A stretch of DNA of 64,000 bases from an uncultured Croceitalea sp. (GTDB taxonomy: Bacteria; Bacteroidota; Bacteroidia; Flavobacteriales; Flavobacteriaceae), in the NCBI GenBank assembly GCA_947503285.1, contig CANNDD010000003.1:434001-498000 (forward strand), read 5' to 3'. Both the position numbers and the translations under genes were made by a program. This document shows, piece by piece, positions 9,453 through 17,264 of the stretch. Each line of letters begins with the position of its first letter. Within the stretch, counting starts at the first letter, position 1. The notes below the pieces were generated by a model, which saw only the letters and a list, made by a program, of their open reading frames with translations, was not told the origin of the DNA and did no database searches.

Positions 9453-10211
9453 TTAATCCCAGCGATTTTTGTTAAACTGATTTTTCTTCCAGTACCACAT
9501 GATGAGAAAGCCGACGACCGCACCACCCACGTGGGCCATATAAGCGGTATTACTTGGACTGAAAAATGATTGCCCCGTGATTGCGGATATTACATCCAAC
9601 AAAATGATACCCGGTATAAAATATTTTGCCTTGATGGGAATTGGCAAAAATATGAGCATCAACTTCGCTTCTGGGTTCATCATACCGAAAGCGGCCAAAA
9701 TGCCCATAATGCAGCCAGAAGCACCCACCATACGTGCTAAATAGGCATCTAGATAGGTAGCGGTGGTCTGCGAATTCAACATGTTCTTTTGTACATCTGA
9801 CAAACCTTCGGTAAACTGTCTTGAATTGACGACATCCATAACCATATCTTCTGTCAGACCCACATTTAAAAGTGCTTCTTGAGCAGGTAAAAAGCTAAAG
9901 TAGTAGAAGGCCAATTGAAAAAGTACTGCCCCCAACCCTGCCGAGAAATAAACGAATAAAAACCGGTTTTTACCCAATGCTTGTTCTACGGGACCCCCAA
10001 ACATCCACAGGGCGAACATATTGAAACCAATATGCGCAATACCACCGTGCATGAACATATGGGTCACGATTTGCCATAACCCAAAATTTTCGTTCTTAGG
10101 AAACCATAGTGAAAACCACTGGTACATCTGCTCTGCATATAATTGGGTCGCCAAAAAGAATAATACGTTGATTATCAAGATATGCTTTACAGCTTCTGTT
10201 ATTCTCAGCAT
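9453..10211 (-). CDS. Rhomboid family intramembrane serine protease (first of a pair)
   Basis: 252-residue rhomboid protease with six predicted helices. Family motifs in order are HGGIAHIGFNMFALWMFG near residue 55 (loop 1 and helix 2), RMVGASGCIMGILAAFG with the GASG serine (about 163-166), and AYMAHVGGAVVGF with the catalytic His (about 227). An extra hydrophilic insertion of about 50 residues sits between helices 2 and 4. The ATG at 10211 directly abuts the mutL stop region. It differs enough from the next rhomboid (tail, insertion) that the two probably handle different substrates rather than being a recent duplication. Confidence 0.92.
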   Translation of the reverse strand: MLRITEAVKHILIINVLFFLATQLYAEQMYQWFSLWFPKNENFGLWQIVTHMFMHGGIAHIGFNMFALWMFGGPVEQALGKNRFLFVYFSAGLGAVLFQLAFYYFSFLPAQEALLNVGLTEDMVMDVVNSRQFTEGLSDVQKNMLNSQTTATYLDAYLARMVGASGCIMGILAAFGMMNPEAKLMLIFLPIPIKAKYFIPGIILLDVISAITGQSFFSPSNTAYMAHVGGAVVGFLIMWYWKKNQFNKNRWD

Positions 10212-12059
10212 CTATATAAATTTTTTTTCTATATCGTTAGTATCGATAGTTACATATATCACTTTATTGAAGGGGTCCAGTTTCGATTCTTCGCACCCGA
10301 ATAAATCATTGACCAAGGCCATTTGGGAATCAGGGTCAAGTGGTTTTCCATTTTTAATGGCTAATGTACTACAAAGACTTTTGGCCATGATATCCGATTT
10401 CACCACGCCCCTGTCCGCACCGTGTACTTTCCCATGGTTACGCAATAGTTCATTAAAGACGGCACCAATTGAACTTTCGGTCATTATATTCGGTATACCC
10501 GTTATCGTCAATTTTTCATCATCGACAAACTTGATGTCAAAACCCAAGGCAATTAAATCTTCATGTATGGCCCGCAATATGGCAATTTCAGCCCTTGTAA
10601 AACCAAGTTGCTGTGGAAACAGCAATTGTTGGCTAATGCCTTTTTTCGTGCTATCAGTATTCAAGAACTTTTCATAAAGCACCCTTTGGTGGGCCCTATT
10701 TTGATTGATACATAATAAACCCGACTTAATAGTGGTAACAATGAACTTTCGATGTAGTTGAAATGTTTTTTGCTGTGATTCGAACCCTGTTTCATCTTTG
10801 TCAAAAATCTCCAATGCCTCTGTACTGGTTTCAAAGTGTACACTGCTAAAAGGTGCATCGAGATCATCTTGACCCTTATACAGGTCCTCCCAACCTTTAA
10901 CCTGTTGTTTCTGATATGATGGGGCTGATCTACGATTGGGTGATTGCCTGGTTTCAAAGGGATTAAACCCAGCATCTACGACAACCGTTGGCAAAATACC
11001 TTCCTTATTACGGTAGTTATAAGGAGTGTCTAAATTTTTATCATGTTCAAAATCCAATGCAGGTATGACATTAAACTGACCGAGACCGTGTTTTATGGTC
11101 GATCTCAAGATCGCGTACAGGGTATTCTCATCATCAAACTTCACCTCTGTTTTCGTAGGGTGGATGTTAATGTCGATTGATGAAGGCGAAACCTCTAAAA
11201 ACAAAAAATATCCAGGATGGGTATCAGACTTGATAAGACCTTCAAACGCGGCATTGACCGCATGATTCAAATATGGACTTTTAATGTATCTACCATTGGC
11301 AAAGAAAAATTGAGCCCCCCTACCCTTTTTGGCAAATTCAGGTTTACAGATAAAACCCGAAATATTGACTACGGCGGTTTCTTCCGTTACCGGAACCAAC
11401 CGTTCATTCATTTTCGCTCCAAAAACATGTACGATACGTTGTCGAAAATTACCATGGGGCAAGTTGAACAGTTCTGAACCATTATTATAAAATTGAAAAG
11501 CCACTTCAGGATGTACCAGGGCTACCCTATGGAATTCATCGGTAATATGTCTTAACTCGACTTGATTGGACTTTAGAAAATTTCGCCTGGCCGGGATATT
11601 AAAGAACAGATTCTTTACGGAAATCGATGTTCCTACGGGAGTAGCGATAATTTCTTGGGTGACCACTTTGCTGCCTTCAATCTTGATATGGGTACCCGTA
11701 TCTGAATTTCGCGGTCTTGTTTGTAGGTCTACATGTGCCACTGCAGCGATAGAAGCCAAAGCCTCGCCCCTAAAACCCTTGGTATTTAGATTGAATAGAT
11801 CTTCGGCCCTTGCTATTTTTGAAGTGGCATGACGCTCAAAAGATAGCCTTGCATCAGTCTCGCTCATACCGCTACCATCGTCAACGACCTGTATCAGGGC
11901 TTTACCGCCATCTTTTACGATCAACTTTATGCTTTTCGCACCTGAATCCAGCGCATTCTCCAAAAGCTCCTTGACCACCGAAGAAGGGCGTTGTACCACT
12001 TCACCAGCTGCAATTTGATTGGCAACATGATCTGGTAAGAGTTTTATAATGTCAGCCAT
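10212..12059 (-). CDS. mutL: DNA mismatch repair protein MutL
   Basis: GHKL ATPase coupling MutS mismatch recognition to strand processing. In 615 residues: N-terminal ATPase motifs VANQIAAGEVVQRPSSVVKE (about 11-30), ENALDSGA (34-41), DDGSGM (61-66), and TKGFRGEALASI near 95; the transducer domain to about 330; a disordered linker with RQSPNRRSAPS near 370; and the C-terminal dimerisation domain from about 425. Where endonuclease-type MutL proteins have DQHAxxExxxxE, this protein reads INQNRAHQRVLYE (about 450), so the canonical metal-binding motif is absent. Its ATG shares one base with the preceding gene's stop (TAATG). Confidence 0.96.
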   Translation of the reverse strand: MADIIKLLPDHVANQIAAGEVVQRPSSVVKELLENALDSGAKSIKLIVKDGGKALIQVVDDGSGMSETDARLSFERHATSKIARAEDLFNLNTKGFRGEALASIAAVAHVDLQTRPRNSDTGTHIKIEGSKVVTQEIIATPVGTSISVKNLFFNIPARRNFLKSNQVELRHITDEFHRVALVHPEVAFQFYNNGSELFNLPHGNFRQRIVHVFGAKMNERLVPVTEETAVVNISGFICKPEFAKKGRGAQFFFANGRYIKSPYLNHAVNAAFEGLIKSDTHPGYFLFLEVSPSSIDINIHPTKTEVKFDDENTLYAILRSTIKHGLGQFNVIPALDFEHDKNLDTPYNYRNKEGILPTVVVDAGFNPFETRQSPNRRSAPSYQKQQVKGWEDLYKGQDDLDAPFSSVHFETSTEALEIFDKDETGFESQQKTFQLHRKFIVTTIKSGLLCINQNRAHQRVLYEKFLNTDSTKKGISQQLLFPQQLGFTRAEIAILRAIHEDLIALGFDIKFVDDEKLTITGIPNIMTESSIGAVFNELLRNHGKVHGADRGVVKSDIMAKSLCSTLAIKNGKPLDPDSQMALVNDLFGCEESKLDPFNKVIYVTIDTNDIEKKFI

Positions 12060-12343
12060 TAGCGTCTAAAGAATATGGATAGGTCGAAATCGATTATGAA
12101 AAGAAAAACCAAAACCAAAACCGTTACTATGGCCCAAAATCGAATCCTTAAATTTTTATCGCCTTCCCTTTTCAAATCTTCAAAGGCAGAGGAAAACTTA
12201 TTTTTTAGGCCTCTTTGACTGTTGGCGGTACTGCGATATTTATCCAGTTTGTGCTCAATTTTATAAGGACTACCCTCGCCCTCATAATATCGGGGCTTGT
12301 AGTCGAAAGTCCTGTTCCTTCTTAGTTTTAAAAAATTTCGCAT
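12059..12343 (-). CDS. Small tail-anchored membrane protein of unknown function
   Basis: 94 residues: a very basic N-terminal two-thirds (LKLRRNRTFDYKPRYY, then KFSSAFEDLKREGD), followed by one hydrophobic helix at about 68-86 and a short tail FFRR. It is probably anchored in the inner membrane with the basic domain in the cytoplasm. It lies between ribH and mutL and overlaps mutL by one base. Homologues at this locus have sometimes been labelled as a riboflavin synthase subunit; nothing in the sequence supports that, and the label probably reflects the neighbour ribH. I recognise no domain. Confidence 0.75.
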   Translation of the reverse strand: MRNFLKLRRNRTFDYKPRYYEGEGSPYKIEHKLDKYRSTANSQRGLKNKFSSAFEDLKREGDKNLRIRFWAIVTVLVLVFLFIIDFDLSIFFRR

Positions 12344-12459
12344 AGTACCTGAACCGTCCTACCCAAAGGTACTTAAAAACAAAAAAAGCGGTAACGCTAG
12401 GTTCACAAAAAATGTTAACACTGTGGTTATTTAAATATGAAAAGACGGCTAAACTTACA

Positions 12460-12942
12460 CTAGTTGCCCAGTGATGCCATTTTGATGGCGGCTATGGCCG
12501 CTTCAATACCCTTATTGCCATGCTTTCCACCACTTCGATCAATGGACTGTTGAAGGGTATCGTCTGTAAGTACACAGAAAATAACGGGAATGTCTCGTTG
12601 AACGTTCAAGTCTTTTATACCCTGTGCGGTAGCACTACATACGTATTCAAAATGACTGGTCTCCCCCCGAATTACACTACCGATGGCGATGACAACGTCA
12701 ACCTCTTGGGTATCGATCATCTTTTTACAACCAAAGACCAATTCATAACTACCGGGAACATTCCAGCGTATCATATGTTGTTCTTGGGCCCCACAATCCA
12801 AAAGTGCCTCCCTTGCCCCTTGAAAGAGTGGCTCTGTAATCGTACCATTCCATTCTGACACGACAATACCTATTCTTAAATCTTTGGCACTAGGTATCGT
12901 AGCTTTATCGTATACCGATAAGTTTTTGTTTACTGTAGCCAT
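12460..12942 (-). CDS. ribH: 6,7-dimethyl-8-ribityllumazine synthase
   Basis: Penultimate enzyme of riboflavin synthesis: condenses 5-amino-6-ribitylaminouracil with 3,4-dihydroxy-2-butanone 4-phosphate. 160 residues, normal for the family. Motifs are VVSEWNGTITEPL near 28-40, VPGSYELVFG near 65 (substrate binding), IAIGSVIRGETSHFEYV near 88-104 (with the GETSHFE phosphate-binding loop and catalytic His), and VLTDDTLQQSIDRSGG near 130. It starts 9 bases after the TPR gene stop, so both likely share the promoter found upstream of the TPR gene. Confidence 0.96.
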   Translation of the reverse strand: MATVNKNLSVYDKATIPSAKDLRIGIVVSEWNGTITEPLFQGAREALLDCGAQEQHMIRWNVPGSYELVFGCKKMIDTQEVDVVIAIGSVIRGETSHFEYVCSATAQGIKDLNVQRDIPVIFCVLTDDTLQQSIDRSGGKHGNKGIEAAIAAIKMASLGN

Positions 12943-12950
12943 AACGCCAC

Positions 12951-13709
12951 TTAGTTAACAGAACCGATTAAGGCGTCTATATTATTGGCTTGTTGTGCCG
13001 TGGGAAACTCTTCTTTAATACGCTCAAAATACGTTGCTGCCCGCTCATTATACCCGAGCTCCATCGCTATGATACCAGCTTTGTAAAGATATTTCGGCGT
13101 AGTGAAGTCATTCGTACCATGGGCGATAGCCTTATCATAATAATCCAAAGCATCCTCATTTTGATCTAATTGTGAGAATGCATCACCTATGGCCCCTTTT
13201 GCCAAAGCACCCAATATGGCATCATCTGATGAAAATTGTTCTAAATATGCTATGGCCTCTTGGTAATTCTGTTGGTTTAAATAGGCCATACCGGCAGAGT
13301 ACGAAGCCAAATTGGCTGCTTTTGTACCGCTATACTCCTCAATAATATCCAAAAAACCATATTTACCCTCGGCACCATTCAACGACAGGTTCAACAACGA
13401 ATCTTTGGCAGTTTCATTTGCCATGGCCTGTTCAAAATATTGCTGTGGATAATACAGTTCATTGGCTGCACTTGCTTCTTTAGGTTTTTGAATGAACTGA
13501 TTGTAGGCCAAATACCCTAAAATGCCTACAGCTACGGCAACGATAACGCCCAAAATATAATTCTGGTTTTTGGAAACCCATGCCTCTGTCTTCGAAGCAC
13601 TCTCGTCTAACGTGCTAAATACCTCAGCGGTAGTGCTATTCTGCTCATCCAGCGCTATCTCTTCTTCTTTATTCTTTGGTTTAAAGCCCCGTTTTTTATA
13701 TGTAGCCAT
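12951..13709 (-). CDS. Membrane-anchored tetratricopeptide repeat protein
   Basis: 252 residues from the ATG at 13709; an upstream in-frame ATG at 13751 is rejected because it lies beyond the -7 promoter element at 13730-13737. An acidic/basic cytoplasmic segment precedes one transmembrane helix (YILGVIVAVAVGILGYLAY, about 55-73). TPR-like helices follow from about 100, including LNQQNYQEAIAYLEQF and LDQNEDALDYYDKAIAHG. The architecture of one helix followed by periplasmic TPRs resembles YfgM of the Bam/Sec periplasmic chaperone network. Function in this organism is inferred only from that resemblance. Confidence 0.85.
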   Translation of the reverse strand: MATYKKRGFKPKNKEEEIALDEQNSTTAEVFSTLDESASKTEAWVSKNQNYILGVIVAVAVGILGYLAYNQFIQKPKEASAANELYYPQQYFEQAMANETAKDSLLNLSLNGAEGKYGFLDIIEEYSGTKAANLASYSAGMAYLNQQNYQEAIAYLEQFSSDDAILGALAKGAIGDAFSQLDQNEDALDYYDKAIAHGTNDFTTPKYLYKAGIIAMELGYNERAATYFERIKEEFPTAQQANNIDALIGSVN

Positions 13710-13729
13710 TCTAATTTTTATTAATCGCG

Positions 13730-13737
13730 CAAAAATA
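13730..13737 (-). promoter_or_regulatory. Bacteroidota -7 promoter element for the TPR-ribH operon
   Basis: On the minus strand the bases read TATTTTTG, a perfect match to the Bacteroidota sigma-A -7 consensus TAnnTTTG, 20 bases before the ATG at 13709. A clear -33 TTTG at the usual spacing is not obvious. Confidence 0.5.
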
Positions 13738-13773
13738 AAGTTTTTATCCAAAACCGAAAGGTAAATTATTCGT

Positions 13774-13781
13774 TATTTTTG
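13774..13781 (+). promoter_or_regulatory. Bacteroidota -7 promoter element for recF
   Basis: TATTTTTG on the plus strand, a perfect TAnnTTTG match 42 bases before the recF ATG. It is divergent from the -7 element at 13730-13737; the two promoters share about 115 bases of intergenic DNA. Confidence 0.45.
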
Positions 13782-13823
13782 GAATCTTTGCCATAGAAAA
13801 ATCCAATAGATTTAAAGGGTTAT

Positions 13824-14903
13824 ATGTTTTTAAAGCACTTATCTTTAATCAATTACAAAAATTTTACTTCGCACAACCTTGAATTTGACCCCGTTATCAA
13901 TTGCCTGGTCGGAAAAAACGGTGTAGGTAAGACCAATATACTCGATGCCATATACCACCTGTCTTTTGGCAAAAGCTATTTCAATCCGGTAGCTACCCAA
14001 AACATAAAGCACGGAGAGGATTTTTTTGTAATTGAAGGGGAATTTGAAAAGGATGATCGTACCGAAAAAATCGTCTGTAGTTTTAAACGAGGGTTAAAAA
14101 AAGTCATTAAACGAAATGGCAAGGCATATGAAAAGTTTTCAGACCATATTGGGTTCTTGCCCTTGGTCATTATTTCACCAGCCGATCGTGATTTAATTAC
14201 GGAAGGTAGTGATACCCGACGGAAATTCGTGGATGGGGTAATCTCGCAATCCGATAAAGCTTATTTGAAAGTCTTGTTAAACTACAATAAGGTACTTACC
14301 CAACGTAACTCGTTACTCAAGTATTTTGCACTCAATCGAACCTTTGATAACGACACGCTCTCAATCTATAACGAACAATTGCACAGGCTAGGCACTGAGA
14401 TCTTTGAAAAAAGATCTCAATTCTTGAATAAGTTCATTCCCATCTTCAAAACACAATACGAAAACATATCGGGTAACGAAGAAGCTGTTTCCTTGGGCTA
14501 CCAAAGCAAGTTATATGACAATGACCTAGCCTCCCTTCTTGTTTCGAATTTGGATAAGGACAGAAGCCTTCAATACACAAGTGTAGGCATTCACAAAGAT
14601 GATCTCGAATTCACCATAGCTAGTCACCCCATCAAAAAATTTGGCAGCCAAGGGCAACAAAAATCCTTCTTGATTGCCTTAAAACTGGCCCAATTCCATT
14701 TCATCAAGGCACAGGCACAGACCACCCCTATTCTATTATTGGATGATATTTTTGATAAATTGGATGAGACCAGGGTCGCACAAATCGTGTCTTTGGTGGA
14801 TAATGATACATTTGGACAGATTTTCATTAGTGATACCCATGCCGATAGAACGGAAAATGTAGTTAAAAACATTCACCATGGTTACAAAATATTTAACTTG
14901 TAG
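13824..14903 (+). CDS. recF: DNA replication and repair protein RecF
   Basis: SMC-like ATPase that helps load RecA at gapped DNA with RecOR. 359 residues, family-normal. Walker [15 protein letters not shown] is at about 29-42, preceded by FTSHNLEF. The segment [20 protein letters not shown] (about 113-132) is the conserved RecF stretch. The ABC signature region is [20 protein letters not shown] near 270 and the Walker B is [13 protein letters not shown] near 305. Unlike in many bacteria it is not next to dnaA/dnaN. A lipoprotein gene starts 2 bases after its stop. Confidence 0.96.
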   Translation: MFLKHLSLINYKNFTSHNLEFDPVINCLVGKNGVGKTNILDAIYHLSFGKSYFNPVATQNIKHGEDFFVIEGEFEKDDRTEKIVCSFKRGLKKVIKRNGKAYEKFSDHIGFLPLVIISPADRDLITEGSDTRRKFVDGVISQSDKAYLKVLLNYNKVLTQRNSLLKYFALNRTFDNDTLSIYNEQLHRLGTEIFEKRSQFLNKFIPIFKTQYENISGNEEAVSLGYQSKLYDNDLASLLVSNLDKDRSLQYTSVGIHKDDLEFTIASHPIKKFGSQGQQKSFLIALKLAQFHFIKAQAQTTPILLLDDIFDKLDETRVAQIVSLVDNDTFGQIFISDTHADRTENVVKNIHHGYKIFNL

Positions 14904-14904
14904 T

Positions 14905-15324
14905 ATGGTTCGTTTCAAAATGCTCCTTTATATTTTTTTATTGGTAGGATGTACCTCTTCGATTACGGAAAAAAGCCTGCCCTATCTCAATGGCTATTGG
15001 GAAATAACCGAGGTCACCTTTGCGAACGGGGAAAAGAAAGATTACACGGTAAACACAAGCGTTGATTTTATCGCACTGGAAGAAATGAAGGGTTTTAAAA
15101 AGAAGGTACGACCAAAACTTGATGGCTCATATACGACATCAGACGATGCAGAGCCCTTTACGATAATAAAGCAAGGCGATACGTACATCTTACGATATAA
15201 AAACAACCTAAGCACATGGGAAGAGCAAATCACCGTTTTGAACGAAAACAATTATGTCATTGTAAACCAAGATAATATCACTTACCATTACAAACGCTTC
15301 GAACCCCTAAAAATAGCCCCGTAA
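14905..15324 (+). CDS. Putative lipocalin-like lipoprotein
   Basis: 139 residues from the ATG at 14905; an in-frame ATG at 14878 inside recF gives a poorer signal. The signal sequence ends in a lipobox (LVGC, Cys near residue 15), so it is probably exported and lipidated. The mature part is beta-rich: GYWEITEVTFANGEKK (the GxW start seen in lipocalin-like DUFs), and YTTSDDAEPFTIIKQGDTYILRY in two alternating stretches. It fits the lipocalin-like secreted lipoproteins of Flavobacteriaceae; ligand and role unknown. It shares one base (TAATG) with the downstream DUF721 gene, so it is co-translated with it and recF. Confidence 0.75.
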   Translation: MVRFKMLLYIFLLVGCTSSITEKSLPYLNGYWEITEVTFANGEKKDYTVNTSVDFIALEEMKGFKKKVRPKLDGSYTTSDDAEPFTIIKQGDTYILRYKNNLSTWEEQITVLNENNYVIVNQDNITYHYKRFEPLKIAP

Positions 15325-15620
15325 TGGCAAAAAGGTATAACGATCATCAAAACTTAGGCGAGGCCCTCAATGCCTTTATCAAAGAAAATAATCTGCAAAA
15401 AGGTATTGACAAGGTCGATGTGCGCGAAACTTGGGTAAAGCTAATGGGCAACGGTGTAAACAACTACACCAATCAGGTCGAACTTAAAAACGATACCTTG
15501 TACGTTTCACTATCGTCATCCGTACTACGGGAAGAACTCAGCATGGGTAAAAGTAAGATCATAGCCATGTTGAATGAGGATTTGGGAAAGGAATTGGTAA
15601 AAAAATTAATCTTGAGATGA
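15324..15620 (+). CDS. DUF721 (DciA-like) protein
   Basis: 98 residues of the DUF721/DciA family. DciA proteins assist replicative helicase loading in bacteria lacking DnaC. Visible: LGEALNAFIKENNLQKGID (N-terminal helix pair), VRETWVKLMGNGVNNYTN near 30-47 (the family W..lvG..ia.hT pattern), and LYVSLSSSVLREELSMGKSKIIAMLNE near 58-85 (family hallmark: a strand followed by a helix starting at L.. L). Location downstream of recF fits a replication/repair role. The DciA function is a family-level inference. Confidence 0.85.
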   Translation: MAKRYNDHQNLGEALNAFIKENNLQKGIDKVDVRETWVKLMGNGVNNYTNQVELKNDTLYVSLSSSVLREELSMGKSKIIAMLNEDLGKELVKKLILR

Positions 15621-15623
15621 AAA

Positions 15624-15655
15624 AAAGGCCATCCGCACTATGCTGAATGGCCTTT
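15624..15655 (-). terminator. Intrinsic terminator between DUF721 and ndk, oriented mainly for ndk
   Basis: Inverted repeat AAAGGCCAT (15624-15632) / ATGGCCTTT (15647-15655) with a 14-base loop. Read on the minus strand, the GC-rich stem runs straight into seven or so U residues, a good terminator for ndk. On the plus strand the U-run is only three bases, so it would be weaker for the recF operon. Confidence 0.75.
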
Positions 15656-15678
15656 GTATGGTATTATTGAGGTTTCTT

Positions 15679-16098
15679 CTAGAAAACCTCCCTTCCGGCA
15701 AAATGGAAAGCTCCTTCAATAGCAGCATTTTCGTCACTATCAGAACCGTGAACGGCATTTTCACCAATACTTGTGGCAAATAATTTTCTAATGGTTCCCT
15801 CAGCAGCTTCCGCTGGATTGGTAGCACCGATCAAAGCGCGAAAGTCTTCTACCGCGTTATCTTTTTCCAAGATAGCAGCAACAATGGGCCCACGCGTCAT
15901 GAATTCAACCAACTCCCCGAAAAATGGACGTTCGCTATGTACTGCATAGAACCCTTGGGCATCGCGTACGCTTAATTGAGTATACTTCATGGCCACGATT
16001 TTAAAGCCGGCAGCCGTTATTTTTTCCAGAATTGCCCCAATGTGTCCATTTTCAACGGCATCGGGCTTTATCATGGTAAACGTTCTATTTCCTGTCAT
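15679..16098 (-). CDS. ndk: Nucleoside diphosphate kinase
   Basis: Transfers the gamma-phosphate between NTPs and NDPs through a phospho-histidine. 139 residues. Motifs are [15 protein letters not shown] (5-19), [12 protein letters not shown] near 55 and the active-site segment [12 protein letters not shown] near 114-125 with the catalytic His. Single-gene unit with its own -7 element 17-24 bases upstream of the ATG and the terminator immediately downstream. Confidence 0.97.
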   Translation of the reverse strand: MTGNRTFTMIKPDAVENGHIGAILEKITAAGFKIVAMKYTQLSVRDAQGFYAVHSERPFFGELVEFMTRGPIVAAILEKDNAVEDFRALIGATNPAEAAEGTIRKLFATSIGENAVHGSDSDENAAIEGAFHFAGREVF

Positions 16099-16115
16099 TT
16101 CAGTAAATTTTTGCG

Positions 16116-16123
16116 CAAAAATA
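16116..16123 (-). promoter_or_regulatory. Bacteroidota -7 promoter element for ndk
   Basis: Reads TATTTTTG on the minus strand, a perfect TAnnTTTG, 17 bases before the ndk ATG. This predicts a very short leader of about 10-12 bases. Confidence 0.5.
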
Positions 16124-16148
16124 ACCTTTTTGACTAGGTTTACAATAT

Positions 16149-17189
16149 TTAGTACGCCTGTTTTAGTTCTTGCAACACTTTACCATTATCCGCCATCATT
16201 TTCAACGTCGCCATTTTTGTGTCCAAATCCAATTCTATCAATCCATAGCTATTACTCGACACGACATTACCAACCCTGAATTCATTGGGTTCCCCACTAA
16301 AATTGGTATACGCATGGGTGAGTCCACTGCTGGTAAAATCGATGAGCGGATAATCGAGTCCTTCAAGTTCCATTTTTGAAAATTCCGAGATATGGCGGTC
16401 ACCAGATAAGATAAGTACGCCCTTCGCCTTGGAATCCATTATTATTTTTTTCATCTTATCCACCTCGTGGGGGTGATTGGCCCATTTCTCAAAGCCATGC
16501 TCCCGTGATAAGAATTGAATGCTGCTTACTATTAAATTAAAATCCGATGTCGAATTGCTAAGTTCATCCGCCAGCCATTTCCATTGTCTTTCACCTAAAA
16601 TAGTGCCTTGACCATAGGCGGTTGGGCGATATCTTCTTCCCTCGGTTTTATCTTCTACAAGACTGGTTCGATGATATCTGGTATCTAAATTGATAATTTT
16701 AACCGACCCTTGCGGTTTTGAAATGACCTGTGTGGAGTACACCCCATTTCGTTGTCTTCGTAAGTCATTTTCCGGAACATCAAGAAAGTTTAGAAAGGCT
16801 TGCTGACTACCTTTTTTTGATTCGAATTCAACCCCGCCATCATTGATTCCGTAGTCATGATCGTCCCAAGTGCCCGTTATCAGGGTACTTTTTTTGAGTT
16901 CGGCATATTCAGGCACCGCATCTTGGTCATCATAAAAAGCTTGGATCGTTGCAACTTCATTGGTATCGGCATAAACAATGTCACCGCCCCAAATAAAAAC
17001 ATCAGGACCTAAATTTGAGATATCATCCCAAAATAGGTTATCCAGGCTACTTTTATTACAAGAACCAAAGGTTATGGTAAAGGTAGCTTCGGTAGTGGCT
17101 GTACTTCCTTTATTCCCTACATCGAGTGCTTTGGTCTTACAACCAGAGGCAAGGCAAATAGCAGTTAAAAAAATCAGGATCGTACGCAT
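16149..17189 (-). CDS. Alkaline phosphatase D (PhoD)-like lipoprotein
   Basis: Secreted metallophosphoesterase of the PhoD family (phosphomono- or phosphodiesterase; Ca/Fe-dependent in studied members). 346 residues. The signal peptide ends in lipobox LASGC (Cys17). Core motifs are [14 protein letters not shown] near 42, GGDIVYAD near 71, [11 protein letters not shown] near 107 (metal-binding D-D-H-D-x-G) and [10 protein letters not shown] near 258. It is shorter than Bacillus PhoD (about 580), resembling the compact Bacteroidota and eukaryote-like forms. It is divergent from the nrnA-like gene, and its -7 element lies at 17210-17217. Confidence 0.9.
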   Translation of the reverse strand: MRTILIFLTAICLASGCKTKALDVGNKGSTATTEATFTITFGSCNKSSLDNLFWDDISNLGPDVFIWGGDIVYADTNEVATIQAFYDDQDAVPEYAELKKSTLITGTWDDHDYGINDGGVEFESKKGSQQAFLNFLDVPENDLRRQRNGVYSTQVISKPQGSVKIINLDTRYHRTSLVEDKTEGRRYRPTAYGQGTILGERQWKWLADELSNSTSDFNLIVSSIQFLSREHGFEKWANHPHEVDKMKKIIMDSKAKGVLILSGDRHISEFSKMELEGLDYPLIDFTSSGLTHAYTNFSGEPNEFRVGNVVSSNSYGLIELDLDTKMATLKMMADNGKVLQELKQAY

Positions 17190-17209
17190 AACTTTGATTT
17201 AAATACCAT

Positions 17210-17217
17210 CAAAAATA
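17210..17217 (-). promoter_or_regulatory. Bacteroidota -7 promoter element for the PhoD-like gene
   Basis: TATTTTTG on the minus strand, 20 bases before the ATG at 17189; perfect TAnnTTTG. It is back-to-back with the divergent element at 17252. Confidence 0.5.
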
Positions 17218-17251
17218 AGACATATCAAATTACCGCTATATTATATTATTG

Positions 17252-17259
17252 TATCTTTG
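17252..17259 (+). promoter_or_regulatory. Bacteroidota -7 promoter element for the nrnA-gldI operon
   Basis: TATCTTTG, a perfect TAnnTTTG, ending only 5 bases before the ATG at 17265. With the usual 4-7 base spacing to the transcription start, the transcript would begin at or next to the start codon, so this mRNA may be leaderless. Confidence 0.5.
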
Positions 17260-17264
17260 AGCGC

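Noticed and set aside
9520-9535. CCCACGTGGG palindrome as a parS site
   Set aside because: It lies inside the rhomboid gene and does not match the GTTNCACGTGNAAC pattern; coding sequence explains it.
10021-10677. A 218-residue plus-strand open frame
   Set aside because: It is antisense to mutL and the first rhomboid, both well supported by motifs; no domain and atypical composition.
12059-12343. Riboflavin synthase subunit as the identity of the 94-residue protein
   Set aside because: The sequence is a basic, tail-anchored protein without any riboflavin-synthase motif; proximity to ribH is the only link.
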